In this document: in pieces, positions 33,322 to 42,921 of the stretch
How positions within the stretch are numbered: the first letter of the stretch is position 1
Layout of the letters: each line of letters opens with the position of its first letter
Source of the DNA: Desulfobulbus sp.
Lineage (GTDB): Bacteria > Desulfobacterota > Desulfobulbia > Desulfobulbales > Desulfobulbaceae
Assembly (NCBI RefSeq): GCF_030824455.1
Contig: NZ_JAVBXR010000010.1
Coordinates: forward strand, 62,001 to 126,000
DNA: 64,000 bases
Direction of reading: 5' to 3'
Program-made: the position numbers and the translations under genes
The notes under the pieces: generated by a model
What the model saw: only the letters and a program-made list of their open reading frames with translations
Database searches by the model: none
What the model was told of the DNA's origin: nothing

Positions 33322-34012
33322 TTTTTGGTATACATGTTCGTTGGTTGCGGCCCCGCGACTGGTGCTGTGGTTGTTGCGGCTGTGGTTTGCCAGCTGCCGG
33401 GTCAAGGTGCGGGACGGCGCGTCCTTTCGCGCTTATGCCGAGCGTGACACCGGCATCGCCGCCTTCTGGCACTATTCGTTTCTCTACAACATGTTTTATT
33501 TGGGGCGCTATCCGGCGGCGGTCATGGTCAGCGCCTCCAAGGACGGCGAATACATTGCCCGGTTGGCCCAACTGATGGGCCATGTGCCGGTGCGCGGCTC
33601 CTCCAACCGGGGCGGGGTCAAGGCGCTGCGGGAGATGATCGACCACCTGCGGCACGGCAAAAACAGCGCCATCGTCGCCGACGGCTCGCAGGGGCCGGCC
33701 CGGCGGGCGCAGGCGGGCGTGATTCTGATGGCCAGCAAGTCGGGCAAACCGATCTTCCCCATCGCCTGGGCCGCCAACCGAACCCTGAAGTTCCGCAGTT
33801 GGGATCGCACCCTGGTTCCGTTGCCCTTTGCCGCCATTGTGGTGCGCCACGGCGAGCCCCTGAGGGTGCCGCCGGCAGTGACCCCGGAGCAGATCGAAGC
33901 CTATCGGCTTGAGCTGGAGCATCGGCTCAACCGGGCCTATGAAGCGGCCTGGAACGAAATCGGCCTGCCTCCGCATGATCTGGGCGTGCCGCAGCGCACC
34001 CAAAAAGTCTGA
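33314..34012 (+). CDS. DUF374-type lysophospholipid/lipid A acyltransferase family protein
   Basis: A probable membrane-associated acyltransferase of 232 residues. The TTG at 33314 is the likely start: GGAG lies seven bases upstream and it overlaps the uvrB stop codon, giving coupled translation. No ATG or GTG is available without losing the conserved start. A hydrophobic segment (about residues 8-28) precedes the DUF374 pattern. That pattern consists of FWHYSFLY near residue 52, [16 protein letters not shown] near 93, and [15 protein letters not shown] near 125. DUF374 proteins relate to LpxL-like late acyltransferases of lipid A in some Gram-negatives; the exact substrate is unknown. Confidence 0.8.
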
Positions 34013-34027
34013 GCAGACAAGGGATTC

Positions 34028-34053
34028 AACGGTCACCGGGAAGACTGTTTTTT
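34028..34053 (+). terminator. Probable rho-independent terminator
   Basis: AACGGTC (34028-34034) pairs with GACTGTT (34043-34049), with one G-U pair, and is followed by TTTT. It lies 15 bases past the acyltransferase stop codon and before the CbiA gene. Confidence 0.55.
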
Positions 34054-34100
34054 GAGGCCCATATTCATATTGATACGAGCAATAGTTAAGGAAGACGGAT

Positions 34101-35513
34101 TTGGAACGAGTAAATAGTTTGGTGCTGGCCGGACTCAGTGGCGGTTCGGGGAAATCGGTGGTGTCGGTGGGCTTGATTGCCGCCCTGAAAAATCGGGGCA
34201 GGGGCGTGGCCGCGTTCAAAAAGGGACCGGATTACATCGACGCCGGCTGGATGAGCAAGGCTGCCGGCCAGCCCTGTTACAACCTTGATCCCTATTTGAT
34301 GTCGCCTGCGGCCATTGTCTCCACCTTTCAGGGCCACATCAACGGCTGCGATTACGCCGTGGTCGAAGGCAATCGGGGCATCTTCGACGGCGTCAACGCC
34401 GGCGGCGAATTTTCTACTGCCGAATTGGCTCAGTTGCTCGAGTTGCCGGTGCTGCTGGTGGTCAACTGCTCGAAAACCACCCGGACCGTGGCGGCCCTGG
34501 TGCTGGGCTGTCAGGCCTTTGATCCGCGCATCAAGTTTGCCGGCGTCATTCTCAACCAGATCGCCACCAACCGGCACGAGTCGATCATCCGCCAATCCCT
34601 GGAACGATACACCGACCTGCCGGTGCTGGGGATCATGCCTCGGTTGAAGCAGGACATCTTTCCCATGCGGCATCTCGGGGTGACGCCCCACCAGGAGTAT
34701 GCCGCCGCCGGTGATGCAGTCGACAGGCTGGCGGCCCTGGCCGAGACCCATTTCGATCTGGACGCCATTGTCGCTCGGATGCGGGGGATCGTGCCTCTGC
34801 CGCCGGCACATTCCTCCTCGGTCAAGCCGCGCCTGACCATCGGCGTGCTGCGTGACGCCGCCTTTCAGTTTTATTACGAAGAAAACCTGGAAGCCCTGCA
34901 GAGCGGCGGGGCGCGACTGGTGATGATCGACGCTCTCCATTCCAGAGAACTGCCGCCGGAGATCGACGGCCTCTACATCGGCGGCGGTTTTCCCGAAACC
35001 AGCGCCCAGCAGTTGGCCGACAACGCAACGTTTCGTCAGTCGGTCCGCTACCGCATTGACGCCGGTCTACCGGTCTATGCCGAGTGCGGCGGCCTGATTT
35101 TTCTCGGTCGCTCAATTATCCTTGAGGGCTGCGAGTATCCGCTGGCCGGGGTTTTTCCGGTGACCTTCACCCTGGGTGCTAAACCCCAGGCCCACGGCTA
35201 TTCAACCTTTACCGTGGAAAAGGCCAACAGTTTTTACCCGGTGGGCGCCCGGATCAAGGGCCATGAATTTCGCTATTCGATGGTCCACCAGTGGGACGGC
35301 GTCACCGAGGACTTGGCCTTGAGCATGGAACGGGGCGCAGGATTTTACGGGGGCCGCGACGGGCTGGTGAAAAACAATGTCCTGGCCCTGTACACCCATG
35401 TGCTGGCTTCGGGAACACCCCAATGGGCGCCGGGATTCATTGCCGCCGCACGCGAACATGCAATGCGGCGGGCCTCTGCCGGTTGCTCTGCCGAGTGCGG
35501 CGGCTTGTGCTGA
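34101..35513 (+). CDS. cbiA: Cobyrinate a,c-diamide synthase
   Basis: Glutamine-dependent amidase that adds two amides to cobyrinate in anaerobic B12 synthesis; 470 residues. It starts with TTG at 34101 after AAGGAAG. The ATP-binding P-loop GLSGGSGKS is at residues 11-19 and the DTBS-like nucleotide domain covers 1-240. The C-terminal class I glutamine amidotransferase domain has its nucleophile Cys329 in YAECGGLIFLG. It stands alone, apart from other cobalamin genes, but the window also encodes a B12-dependent mutase and a cobalamin adenosyltransferase. HgcB-type and hydrogenobyrinate relatives exist, so symbols vary. Confidence 0.93.
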   Translation: MERVNSLVLAGLSGGSGKSVVSVGLIAALKNRGRGVAAFKKGPDYIDAGWMSKAAGQPCYNLDPYLMSPAAIVSTFQGHINGCDYAVVEGNRGIFDGVNAGGEFSTAELAQLLELPVLLVVNCSKTTRTVAALVLGCQAFDPRIKFAGVILNQIATNRHESIIRQSLERYTDLPVLGIMPRLKQDIFPMRHLGVTPHQEYAAAGDAVDRLAALAETHFDLDAIVARMRGIVPLPPAHSSSVKPRLTIGVLRDAAFQFYYEENLEALQSGGARLVMIDALHSRELPPEIDGLYIGGGFPETSAQQLADNATFRQSVRYRIDAGLPVYAECGGLIFLGRSIILEGCEYPLAGVFPVTFTLGAKPQAHGYSTFTVEKANSFYPVGARIKGHEFRYSMVHQWDGVTEDLALSMERGAGFYGGRDGLVKNNVLALYTHVLASGTPQWAPGFIAAAREHAMRRASAGCSAECGGLC

Positions 35514-35658
35514 GACTTGCGCTATGTGCCGCAGTCGTGAAACGCCCGTCTGCAGGGTCCAGGAACCCAGCATTCGGGCAAGCTGTTTTTGACAAGCTCC
35601 GGGCCTGCCTATATAATAACCCAACTCTTTTCTTCCCTCTGAATGGATTGTCGCCATT

Positions 35659-37659
35659 GTGAACAAACGACTGCTGATCACTGGTTGTCTCCTTTTTCTC
35701 CCGCCTCAGGCCGCCCAGGCGGCTCAAGACGCCGCAGTTTCCGTTGCAGCGGCGCCGGCGTTGTATGGCTCGCTTGCCGTGTTGCTCGTGGTTGCTGGCG
35801 GGCTGTGGACGCGACTGCGGCGCTGTGAACGGGAAAAGCAGGACGCCCTGGGCCGGTGGCGTTTGATGCGGCAGATTGTCGAACATGCTCCCCTGCCCAT
35901 TGTCGAGGTCGACGGCGGGTTGCGTGTTGTCGAGGCAAACCCGGCAGCCTGCGCCGCGTATGGCAAGGATACGCTGATCGGCTGCAGCCTGCTGGAACTG
36001 GAGCCGGAACTGGCCGATGAGCGGGCTGCAGCGACGATGCAATCCACCGATCAGGCCGCCCCGGCAACAGACCTGAGCGGCCGGAATGGCGCAATCGGCG
36101 CACGCGGCGTTCTCAACTGGCTGGTGGTTGACGACCAATCCCTTGGTCTCTGGTTCGGGTCGCCGTCGACCGCCGGGTTGCAGGCTGCAACGGCAGCCGG
36201 TGCGCTCTCCCTGGCCGAGGAATCGGCCAATCGGATGAAAAGCGAGTTCATCGCCAACATCAACCATGAGGTGCGCACGCCGATGAACGCCATCATCGGC
36301 TACGCCGAGATGCTGGCCAACTCCGCGCTTGGGCCCAAAGAAAAACGTTTTGTCGCCATTATTCATAAAAGCAGCATGGCGCTTGTTTCCATCTTCAACG
36401 ACATTATGGAATTGTCCAAAATCGATTCCGGCCGGTTGCAGATCATGGTCAGTTCGATCCGTTTGCCGCCGATCATCAATGAAGTCCAAGGATTGTTCAA
36501 CGACTTGGCCGAAGAGAAAGGTATTCATCTCTACTGCCGGATCGCCAAGAACCTGCCTCAATCCTTTATTTTGGACGGGGTGCGACTCAAACAGATTTTG
36601 CAGAATTTGGTGAGCAACGCCATCAAATTCACCACAGAGGGCATGGTTGAACTGACGGTGGACGGCGAGCCTTCGGCGGCCCCGGATGGCGGCTACGATC
36701 TGCGTTTCACCGTCCAGGACAGCGGCATTGGCATTCCGGTTGTTGACCAGGAAAAGATTTTTGAACTGTTTCGGCAACGGGAAGACACCATTGCCAAGCA
36801 ATATGGCGGAGTCGGTTTGGGGCTGACCCTGTGCAGCCGCCTGACCACCATGATGGGCGGCCGGATCGATCTGTTCAGCAATGAAGGCCAAGGCGCCCGC
36901 TTCACCGTGTATCTCAACGGCATCCAGTTGGCCGAACACCCGCCGTCTGAACAATCTGCTCCCCTCTGCGGGATTGTGACGGCTCGCGAACAGGAACTCA
37001 CCATCCTGGTGGTTGACGATGTTGATCTGATCAAAGACGTGTTTGTTGATTTCTTCCAGGACAGCCCCTACAGGGTGCTCACCGCCAACAACGGCGACGA
37101 GGCCATGTCTTTGGCCCTTGTCGAACACCCTGACCTTATTTTCATGGATCTCAATCTGAGCGGCACTAACGGGCGGAGCATCACCGAACAGCTGCGCCAA
37201 AACCCGGAGACCTCAGCCATTCCAGTGGTGGTGATGACCGGCGAGATGCTGGAAGAGGAAGATTACAAACCGCTGTTCGACGATTTCCTCCAGAAGCCCT
37301 TTCGCCTCGAGGTGTTGAAAGAGATTGTCGCCCGATACGCCAAGGTTGCCTCCGTATCGGAGCCGCAACCGCCGGATGGGGACGACCTTGCCGACGAGGA
37401 ACACGCCTTGTCTGCCTGTGTGGCCGGGGTCTGGAACGAGGATTTGGAACAATTGCGCTGTCAGGCCGTGCGTTCCGGCAGCCTGACCGACGCCGCTTCC
37501 CTGGGCGCGGCCATTGGCCAACACGGGAAAACCGAGCAACAGCCTGTGTTGACCGCCCTGGGTCGGGATCTGTTCCTTTTTGCTAACGAACCCAATATTT
37601 TGGGTGTGGATCGTTTACTTGCCAAGTTGTCCAGAGCCGTCAACCGGAAAAATTCATGA
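35659..37659 (+). CDS. Membrane-anchored PAS hybrid histidine kinase with receiver
   Basis: Sensor kinase of 666 residues starting with GTG at 35659. Hydrophobic segments at about 4-22 and 34-50 suggest a signal anchor with a short periplasmic loop. A degenerate PAS domain (about 70-160) follows. The HisKA phospho-acceptor His203 is in NHEVRTPMNAIIGY; the ATPase domain has NLVSNAIKF, DSGIGIP and GVGLGLTL. A receiver with phospho-acceptor Asp497 (FMDLNLSG) follows, then a tail of about 90 residues. The stop codon overlaps the next gene by four bases, so it and the receiver/HD-GYP protein are a functional pair. The signal is unknown. Confidence 0.9.
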   Translation: MNKRLLITGCLLFLPPQAAQAAQDAAVSVAAAPALYGSLAVLLVVAGGLWTRLRRCEREKQDALGRWRLMRQIVEHAPLPIVEVDGGLRVVEANPAACAAYGKDTLIGCSLLELEPELADERAAATMQSTDQAAPATDLSGRNGAIGARGVLNWLVVDDQSLGLWFGSPSTAGLQAATAAGALSLAEESANRMKSEFIANINHEVRTPMNAIIGYAEMLANSALGPKEKRFVAIIHKSSMALVSIFNDIMELSKIDSGRLQIMVSSIRLPPIINEVQGLFNDLAEEKGIHLYCRIAKNLPQSFILDGVRLKQILQNLVSNAIKFTTEGMVELTVDGEPSAAPDGGYDLRFTVQDSGIGIPVVDQEKIFELFRQREDTIAKQYGGVGLGLTLCSRLTTMMGGRIDLFSNEGQGARFTVYLNGIQLAEHPPSEQSAPLCGIVTAREQELTILVVDDVDLIKDVFVDFFQDSPYRVLTANNGDEAMSLALVEHPDLIFMDLNLSGTNGRSITEQLRQNPETSAIPVVVMTGEMLEEEDYKPLFDDFLQKPFRLEVLKEIVARYAKVASVSEPQPPDGDDLADEEHALSACVAGVWNEDLEQLRCQAVRSGSLTDAASLGAAIGQHGKTEQQPVLTALGRDLFLFANEPNILGVDRLLAKLSRAVNRKNS

Positions 37660-38720
37660 ACCGGAAAAAACCGCTGATTTTTATTGTCGACGATGTGCCG
37701 GAGAATATTCAGATCGCGATGTCGCATTTGAAGGAACTGAATTGCGATTTTGCCTACGCCACTTCGGGCGAACAGGCGCTGGAGCGGATTGCCGCCACCC
37801 AGCCTGAACTGATCCTCATGGATGTGATGATGCCGGGCATGAGCGGCTTTCAGACCGTGGAGACGCTCAACCACGGCAAGGAAACCCGGTCAATTCCAGT
37901 GATCTTTCTCACCGCCAGGGCGGAATCCGAGGATGTGGTCCATGGGTTCAACCTTGGCGGCGTCGACTACATCACCAAGCCTTTCAAAGGGGTGGAATTG
38001 CGGTCGCGGGTGCGCAATCACCTCGAATTGCACGCCTACCGCAGCAACCTTGAGCGGCTGGTCGAGGAACGGAGCCAAGAGGCGGAACTGCTCAAGGACG
38101 TGATCATCGAGGCCATGGGCGAACTCGCCGAGTATCGCGACCCCGAAACCGGCAGCCACATTCATCGCACCCGCGCCTATGTTGAGTTGCTGGCCGAGAC
38201 GCTGGTCGCCCAAGGGCATTTTCACGACAAACTGACCCCTGAGTACATAGTTTTGCTGCGGAAATCTGCTCCTTTGCACGACATCGGCAAGGTGGCCATC
38301 CGCGACTCCATCCTGCTCAAGCCCGGCAAGCTGACCCCCGAGGAATTTGAGGAAATGAAAATGCACACCCTGTTCGGCGAAGAGGTTATCGCCAACCTTG
38401 AGCAGATGGCCGGACAGCCCACCTCTTTTCTCAGCTGCGCCAAGGAGATTGCCGGCAGCCATCACGAAAAATTCGACGGCAGCGGCTATCCGCGCGGGCT
38501 GTCGGGCGGCGTCATCCCTGTGGCTGGGCGCATTATGGCCATTGCCGACGTCTACGACGCCCTTATTTCCAAGCGGGTCTACAAGAATTCGATGTCCCAC
38601 GAAGAGGCCATGAAAATCATGCTCGAGGGAACGGGAACCCATTTCGACCCGATCCTGATCGACGCCTTTGTGGCGGTCGAACCGCAATTCAGCCAGATCG
38701 CAGCCAGCAACCTTGATTGA
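37656..38720 (+). CDS. Response regulator with HD-GYP output (RpfG-like)
   Basis: A receiver/phosphodiesterase of 354 residues. The receiver domain (1-120) has the acidic pair VDD and phospho-acceptor Asp56 in LMDVMMPG. A short coiled-coil linker (about 125-150) leads to an HD-GYP domain with PLHDIGK near 211, and HHEKFDGSGYPRGL near 269. This architecture, as in RpfG, degrades cyclic di-GMP when phosphorylated. It overlaps the upstream hybrid kinase by four bases, so that kinase is its probable activator. All catalytic motifs are intact. Confidence 0.92.
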   Translation: MNRKKPLIFIVDDVPENIQIAMSHLKELNCDFAYATSGEQALERIAATQPELILMDVMMPGMSGFQTVETLNHGKETRSIPVIFLTARAESEDVVHGFNLGGVDYITKPFKGVELRSRVRNHLELHAYRSNLERLVEERSQEAELLKDVIIEAMGELAEYRDPETGSHIHRTRAYVELLAETLVAQGHFHDKLTPEYIVLLRKSAPLHDIGKVAIRDSILLKPGKLTPEEFEEMKMHTLFGEEVIANLEQMAGQPTSFLSCAKEIAGSHHEKFDGSGYPRGLSGGVIPVAGRIMAIADVYDALISKRVYKNSMSHEEAMKIMLEGTGTHFDPILIDAFVAVEPQFSQIAASNLD

Positions 38721-38774
38721 CGGTCGTTGCTGATCCTGCCCCCTTTTTTTCAAGCAAAACAGCTAGAAACACCC

Positions 38775-39191
38775 ATGAAAAGCTATCACAAGGAACTGTG
38801 GTTTGACGTGCCGACGCGGCGCGCCTTTGTCAACATCACCCTGGAGGTCGAGCAGTGTCTGGCGGAAAGCGGCATCCAGGAAGGATTGCTGCTGTGCAAC
38901 GCCATGCACATCACCGCTTCAGTGTTCATCAACGACGACGAATCGGGCTTGCACTCTGATTATGAGCAGTGGTTGGAGCGTCTGGCCCCACACGAGCCGG
39001 TCAACCAGTATCGTCACAACGGCTACGAAGACAACGCCGACGCCCACATGAAACGCCAGATCATGGGCCGGGAGGTGGTGGTGGCTGTGACCAACGGCAA
39101 ACTCCATTTCGGGACCTGGGAGCAGATTTTTTACGGCGAGTTTGACGGCCGGCGCAAAAAGCGGGTGTTGGTCAAGATTATTGGCGAATGA
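38775..39191 (+). CDS. YjbQ/UPF0047 family protein
   Basis: A small cytoplasmic protein of 138 residues. The ATG at 38775 starts the conserved region; the frame runs further upstream without a ribosome site. Family markers are the [20 protein letters not shown]-like segment near residue 38 (His/Asp active site), and the C-terminal [29 protein letters not shown] region with the conserved GxWQ-like loop. Some YjbQ proteins have been reported to complement thiamine phosphate synthase, but their cellular role is open. It is codirectional with the HD-GYP regulator, 54 bases after it. Confidence 0.88.
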   Translation: MKSYHKELWFDVPTRRAFVNITLEVEQCLAESGIQEGLLLCNAMHITASVFINDDESGLHSDYEQWLERLAPHEPVNQYRHNGYEDNADAHMKRQIMGREVVVAVTNGKLHFGTWEQIFYGEFDGRRKKRVLVKIIGE

Positions 39192-39218
39192 CCGCAGAGG
39201 CCGCGAGTCACTATTATT

Positions 39219-40274
39219 ATGAAACCAATGGGTTGTACTGTTATGTTGTGGTCCGGTAGGCAACGCCCGGCGGCATTGGCGCTGCTGTTGCTGCTGTTGA
39301 CCGGGGTTACCGGTTGTTTTGATCAGGGAGAGAAAAAAAACGACGTCGGAGCGCTGACCCTGTACGGCAATGTCGACATCCGCGAGGTGCAATTGGCCTT
39401 TCAGGATGCGGGCAGAATTCTCAGGCTGGGAGTGGATGAGGGCGATAGGGTAAAAAAAGGGCAGGAAGTCGCTCGATTGGATCCTGTCCGATTTCAACTG
39501 GAGGCTGATCGTTTGGGCGGAGAGGCGACGGCGCAGGGGCAATTGCTGGACCGGCTCAAGAGCGGCAGCCGTCCCCAGGATATTGAAAAAACTCGGGCGG
39601 CGGTGGTTGCTGCGCGCGCTAATCTCAGAGAGGCCGAACTCTACTTGGCCCGCAAGCAAACCTTGCTGCAGACCAACCGCATCTCTCAGCAGGAGATCGA
39701 CAGCGCCAAGGCTCGAGTGGCGACCTTGGCTGCAACTCTTAAGACCGCCGAAGAAGAGCAGTCGCTGGCGCTTGAGGGCCCGCGCAAAGAGGATATTGCC
39801 GCTGCCGAGGCCACCCTGATCGCCCTTCAATCCGCCAAGGAATTGGCCGAGCAACGGTTGGCCGACACCCGCTTGCTGGCCCCGGCCGCCGGGTTCATTC
39901 GCAACCGCATCCTTGAGCCCGGCGCCATGGCCTCGACCGGAGCGCCGGTTTTAACCTTGGCGCTGATCGACCCGCTCTGGGTTCGCGCCTACATCAGCGA
40001 GCCGGATCTCGGCAAGGTGCGGGAAGGGATGCCGGCCGAACTGCGCAGCGACAGTTTGCCCGGCAAGGTCTACAAAGGTTGGGTTGGTTTCATCTCTTCA
40101 ACTGCCGAGTTTACTCCAAAAACGGTGGAAACTACGGAGTTGCGCACCAAGTTGGTTTACCGCGCCCGCATCTTTGCCTGCGATCCCCAGCAGGAGTTGC
40201 GACTGGGCATGCCGGTGACAGTGAACATCGACACCGCCAAGGGAGGAGCCAGCGACGCGGCCCGGTGCGAGTGA
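39219..40274 (+). CDS. HlyD/YbhG-type membrane-fusion lipoprotein (efflux periplasmic adaptor)
   Basis: A periplasmic adaptor of 351 residues. A lipoprotein signal ends in LTGVTGC with the lipidated Cys33; in-frame ATGs at residues 4 and 9 are alternative starts. A barrel-sandwich half (about 48-90, LGVDEGDRVKKGQEVARLDP) is followed by a long coiled-coil hairpin (about 90-215), the second lipoyl half (LLAPAAGFIRNRILEPG near 225), and a beta-barrel domain. The layout matches YbhG-like adaptors of ABC exporters. No ABC permease or ATPase gene lies next to it; a terminator follows, so it is an orphan adaptor here. Confidence 0.87.
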   Translation: MKPMGCTVMLWSGRQRPAALALLLLLLTGVTGCFDQGEKKNDVGALTLYGNVDIREVQLAFQDAGRILRLGVDEGDRVKKGQEVARLDPVRFQLEADRLGGEATAQGQLLDRLKSGSRPQDIEKTRAAVVAARANLREAELYLARKQTLLQTNRISQQEIDSAKARVATLAATLKTAEEEQSLALEGPRKEDIAAAEATLIALQSAKELAEQRLADTRLLAPAAGFIRNRILEPGAMASTGAPVLTLALIDPLWVRAYISEPDLGKVREGMPAELRSDSLPGKVYKGWVGFISSTAEFTPKTVETTELRTKLVYRARIFACDPQQELRLGMPVTVNIDTAKGGASDAARCE

Positions 40275-40321
40275 GGGGTGGTTGACGAACGGAAAAGGTA
40301 TTTTTTAAGGGCAAAGGTGTG

Positions 40322-40351
40322 ACGGGAAGACCGATTGGTCTTCCCGTTTTT
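40322..40351 (+). terminator. Rho-independent terminator
   Basis: ACGGGAAGACC-GATT-GGTCTTCCCGT (40322-40347) is a perfect 11-bp hairpin followed by TTTT. It closes the membrane-fusion gene against the convergent citrate synthase gene. Confidence 0.9.
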
Positions 40352-40384
40352 GTTGGCGCAAAAAAACTCTGCCGACGAAAGCGT

Positions 40385-41533
40385 CTATGAACGGGAGCCG
40401 ATGTCGACATACGGCGTCAGTGCAGGTCCGGTATAGTGGGCGTTGGGGCGGATCAGCCGGTTGTTTTTCCATTGCTCCAGAATGTGCGCGGTCCAACCCA
40501 CGGCCCGACTGACGGCGAAGATCGGGGTGAACAGTTCCGCAGGAATGCCCATGGCGTGATACAGCGGGGCGGAATAAAAATCGACGTTGGGATAGACCTT
40601 GGAGTTGGCGCGCATGAGTTCTTCCACAGCCAGGGCGATTTCGTAATAGCGGGTTTCGCCAGTGAGCGCGGTGATTTTTTCAACCTCTCCCCGCAGCACC
40701 GTGGCTCTGGGGTCTTCGCAGCGATAAACCCGGTGCCCGAAACCTGGTATTTTTTTCTTTTCGGCCAAGCGGGGCACAACCCAGTCCGCCGCCTGTTCCG
40801 GCTTGCCGATCTCCTCCAGCATTTTCATCACCTCGGCGTTGGCGCCGCCGTGCAGGGGGCCTTTGAGGGCTGCAATGGCGCTGGTCATGGCCGAATAGAT
40901 GTCGGTCATCGTGGCTGCGGTCACTCGGGCGGCAAAGGTCGAAGCATTGAGTTCGTGATCGGCGTGGAGGATCAGCGCTGTGTCCATGGCCTTGACCATG
41001 ATCGGGTCCGGCTCCCTGCCCTGGAGAGTGTACAGGAAATTGAAGGCAATGCCGGAGTTGGAGCGGGGTTCGATCGGTTCCTTGCCGTCGCGCAGCCGTT
41101 GATGCGAGGCGATGATCATGGGAATGCGTTCGGTGAGCCGCTGGGCCTTGCGCAGGCAGGCGTCAAGCCTTGTGTTGCCGCTGTCCGGATCCCAGTGGCC
41201 CAGGGACGAAACCGCTGTTCGCAGCACCTCCATCGGGGTGGCGGCGTGGGGAAACATGCGCAGAATCATAACCGTTTCCACCGGCAATTTCATGCAGCCG
41301 GTGAAACCGTCGAGAAAGGCTTGGAATTCAACAAATCCGGGCAGACGGCCGTACCAGAGCAGGTAGGCCACCTCCTCAAAGGTGGAGTGTTCGGCAAGAT
41401 CGACGATGTCGTAGCCGCGATAGAGCAGGCGGCAGTTGTCGCCGTCCACCAGGCAGATGGAAGAGTTGCAGGCAATGACGTCGGCCAGACCGGCCTCGGA
41501 TGGTTTGGCGGGGGCAATGGATGGGGCGGCCAT
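40385..41533 (-). CDS. gltA: Citrate synthase
   Basis: Condenses oxaloacetate and acetyl-CoA to citrate; 382 residues. The ATG at 41533 follows AGGAGAAC; a longer frame reaching 41572 has no better site. Catalytic features: ILHADHELNAST near residue 190, LHGGANAEV near 230 (His), GFGHRVYRCEDPR near 270 (His, Arg), and the catalytic Asp in YPNVDFYSAPLYHAMG near 325. The length fits the dimeric, Gram-positive/archaeal type rather than the hexameric enterobacterial one. It is monocistronic. In incomplete-oxidising sulfate reducers this enzyme mainly supplies glutamate precursors. Confidence 0.93.
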   Translation of the reverse strand: MAAPSIAPAKPSEAGLADVIACNSSICLVDGDNCRLLYRGYDIVDLAEHSTFEEVAYLLWYGRLPGFVEFQAFLDGFTGCMKLPVETVMILRMFPHAATPMEVLRTAVSSLGHWDPDSGNTRLDACLRKAQRLTERIPMIIASHQRLRDGKEPIEPRSNSGIAFNFLYTLQGREPDPIMVKAMDTALILHADHELNASTFAARVTAATMTDIYSAMTSAIAALKGPLHGGANAEVMKMLEEIGKPEQAADWVVPRLAEKKKIPGFGHRVYRCEDPRATVLRGEVEKITALTGETRYYEIALAVEELMRANSKVYPNVDFYSAPLYHAMGIPAELFTPIFAVSRAVGWTAHILEQWKNNRLIRPNAHYTGPALTPYVDIGSRS

Positions 41534-41673
41534 TTGTTCTCCTGGGACCGATTGTAGTGCGTGTTGTTGCACAGGATTGAATCTATGGTTCTAGATCGAT
41601 TTCTTTTTTGTAAGCATGGGCTGCGGGAATGCAAGGGCACCCATGTTGTGATTTTGTCGTGCTGGGATGGATT

Positions 41674-42564
41674 TTAATCTGGGACACGTTCGCGTTCCGG
41701 GCGGGTGGACTGATTGGCTACGCTGGCCCAGGTTTTCAGGATACCGGCGGCAATGATCAACGAGCAGCCGGCCAGTTGCACCCAGGATAGGGATTCGGAG
41801 AAAAGTGACCAGCCAAAAAAGACCACGGCGATGGGCTCAAAATAAGCAAGCGCGCCAAAGGTTGCCGCCGGCAAACGACTGAGGGCGCTGACCGCGCACA
41901 GGATGGCGAGAAAGCCGGGAATCAGGCCAATCGCAGCCAACCAGGGCCAAATCTGCAGCGGCAGTTCGGGGCGACGCCAGAGGCAGAGCGGCAGCATCAT
42001 GATTGCACCGACCAGCAGTTGGTAGAAGGTGCGTGTGAACACGTGGATATTCTGATCAATCACCCGATTGATCAGAATGAAGGCCGCATAGCAGAGCATA
42101 GACAAGAGGCCTAAGCCAATCCCCAGGAGATGGTAGCCGCCGGCAAAATCAACGTGGAATTCCATCATCATGGCAAAGCCGAACAAAGCCAGGGCTATGA
42201 GGGCGGCGCTGGCGCAGGTCAAGCGTTCGCCAAGAAAGAAATGCGCGTATATTGAGGAGGTCAGGGGGGCCAGGTAGACCAGCATGATGGCGTTGGCCAT
42301 GGTGGTGTATTCCATGGCCTGGACATAGAAAATGATAAAGCCGGCCAGCATGGTCCCGTTGAGGAGAACCGGCCAGGAAGGCCAGATAAGAATTTTCCGT
42401 CCTTGACCGGTGATCAGCAGCAGAAGCAGCATGAACGCCGCGCCCAGTCCTAGGCGAAAAAAAGTAATCGCCTCTGCGCCGAGGCCGGTAATCTTGGCGA
42501 ACACGCCCACGGTTCCCATAAACAGGGCGGAGAGGATGGCGGTGACGATGCCGGTCAAGTCCAT
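41674..42564 (-). CDS. EamA-family (DMT) transporter
   Basis: Inner-membrane transporter of 296 residues with ten predicted helices in two EamA repeats (about 5-140 and 150-280). Typical features are FMGTVGVFAKI at the start, the EYTTMANAIMLVYLAPL helix near 85, and FGALAYFEPIAVVFFGWSLFSESLSWVQLAG near the end. Members export amino acids or other metabolites; no substrate can be read from the sequence. No strong ribosome site precedes the ATG. It stands 140 bases upstream of citrate synthase on the same strand. Confidence 0.87.
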   Translation of the reverse strand: MDLTGIVTAILSALFMGTVGVFAKITGLGAEAITFFRLGLGAAFMLLLLLITGQGRKILIWPSWPVLLNGTMLAGFIIFYVQAMEYTTMANAIMLVYLAPLTSSIYAHFFLGERLTCASAALIALALFGFAMMMEFHVDFAGGYHLLGIGLGLLSMLCYAAFILINRVIDQNIHVFTRTFYQLLVGAIMMLPLCLWRRPELPLQIWPWLAAIGLIPGFLAILCAVSALSRLPAATFGALAYFEPIAVVFFGWSLFSESLSWVQLAGCSLIIAAGILKTWASVANQSTRPERERVPD

Positions 42565-42637
42565 TCGCGGAAGGGGGGAAAGCAGGTGGTCGGAGGAGCA
42601 ACGCGTTGATGAGGCGCCGTTCTCAATCGCGTTGTAA

Positions 42638-42874
42638 ATGCCCCGCTATAACTGGAATGCGTGGCTGATTGGATTGGAGGAAGGTCGCCGGCAAAAAAAA
42701 ATTTCTATACGCGGAAGGCGTAGGCTCGTGCGCCAAGAAAGAAAACAGCGCAACCGCTGGCGCCACTACGCTGAACAAAGCCTCAAAGCGTGTTCGTTGC
42801 CGACGGGAATTCGATATAAAGACGATGTTGAGATGAAACCAGACGATAACAACGGCCGGCGCTTCAGCAACTGA
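42638..42874 (+). CDS. Doubtful small basic ORF
   Basis: A 78-codon frame in the 400-base gap between the EamA gene and the tRNAs. The product would be strongly basic (GRRQKKISIRGRRR) with no recognisable domain. There is no clear ribosome site and the frame overlaps a comparable frame on the other strand. Listed only because it is the sole candidate in this gap; it may well be non-coding. Confidence 0.2.
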   Translation: MPRYNWNAWLIGLEEGRRQKKISIRGRRRLVRQERKQRNRWRHYAEQSLKACSLPTGIRYKDDVEMKPDDNNGRRFSN

Positions 42875-42921
42875 AATCCTACCGCTCTTCATTGTCGTTT
42901 TTGCCAGAAAGCCCCCTGGAC

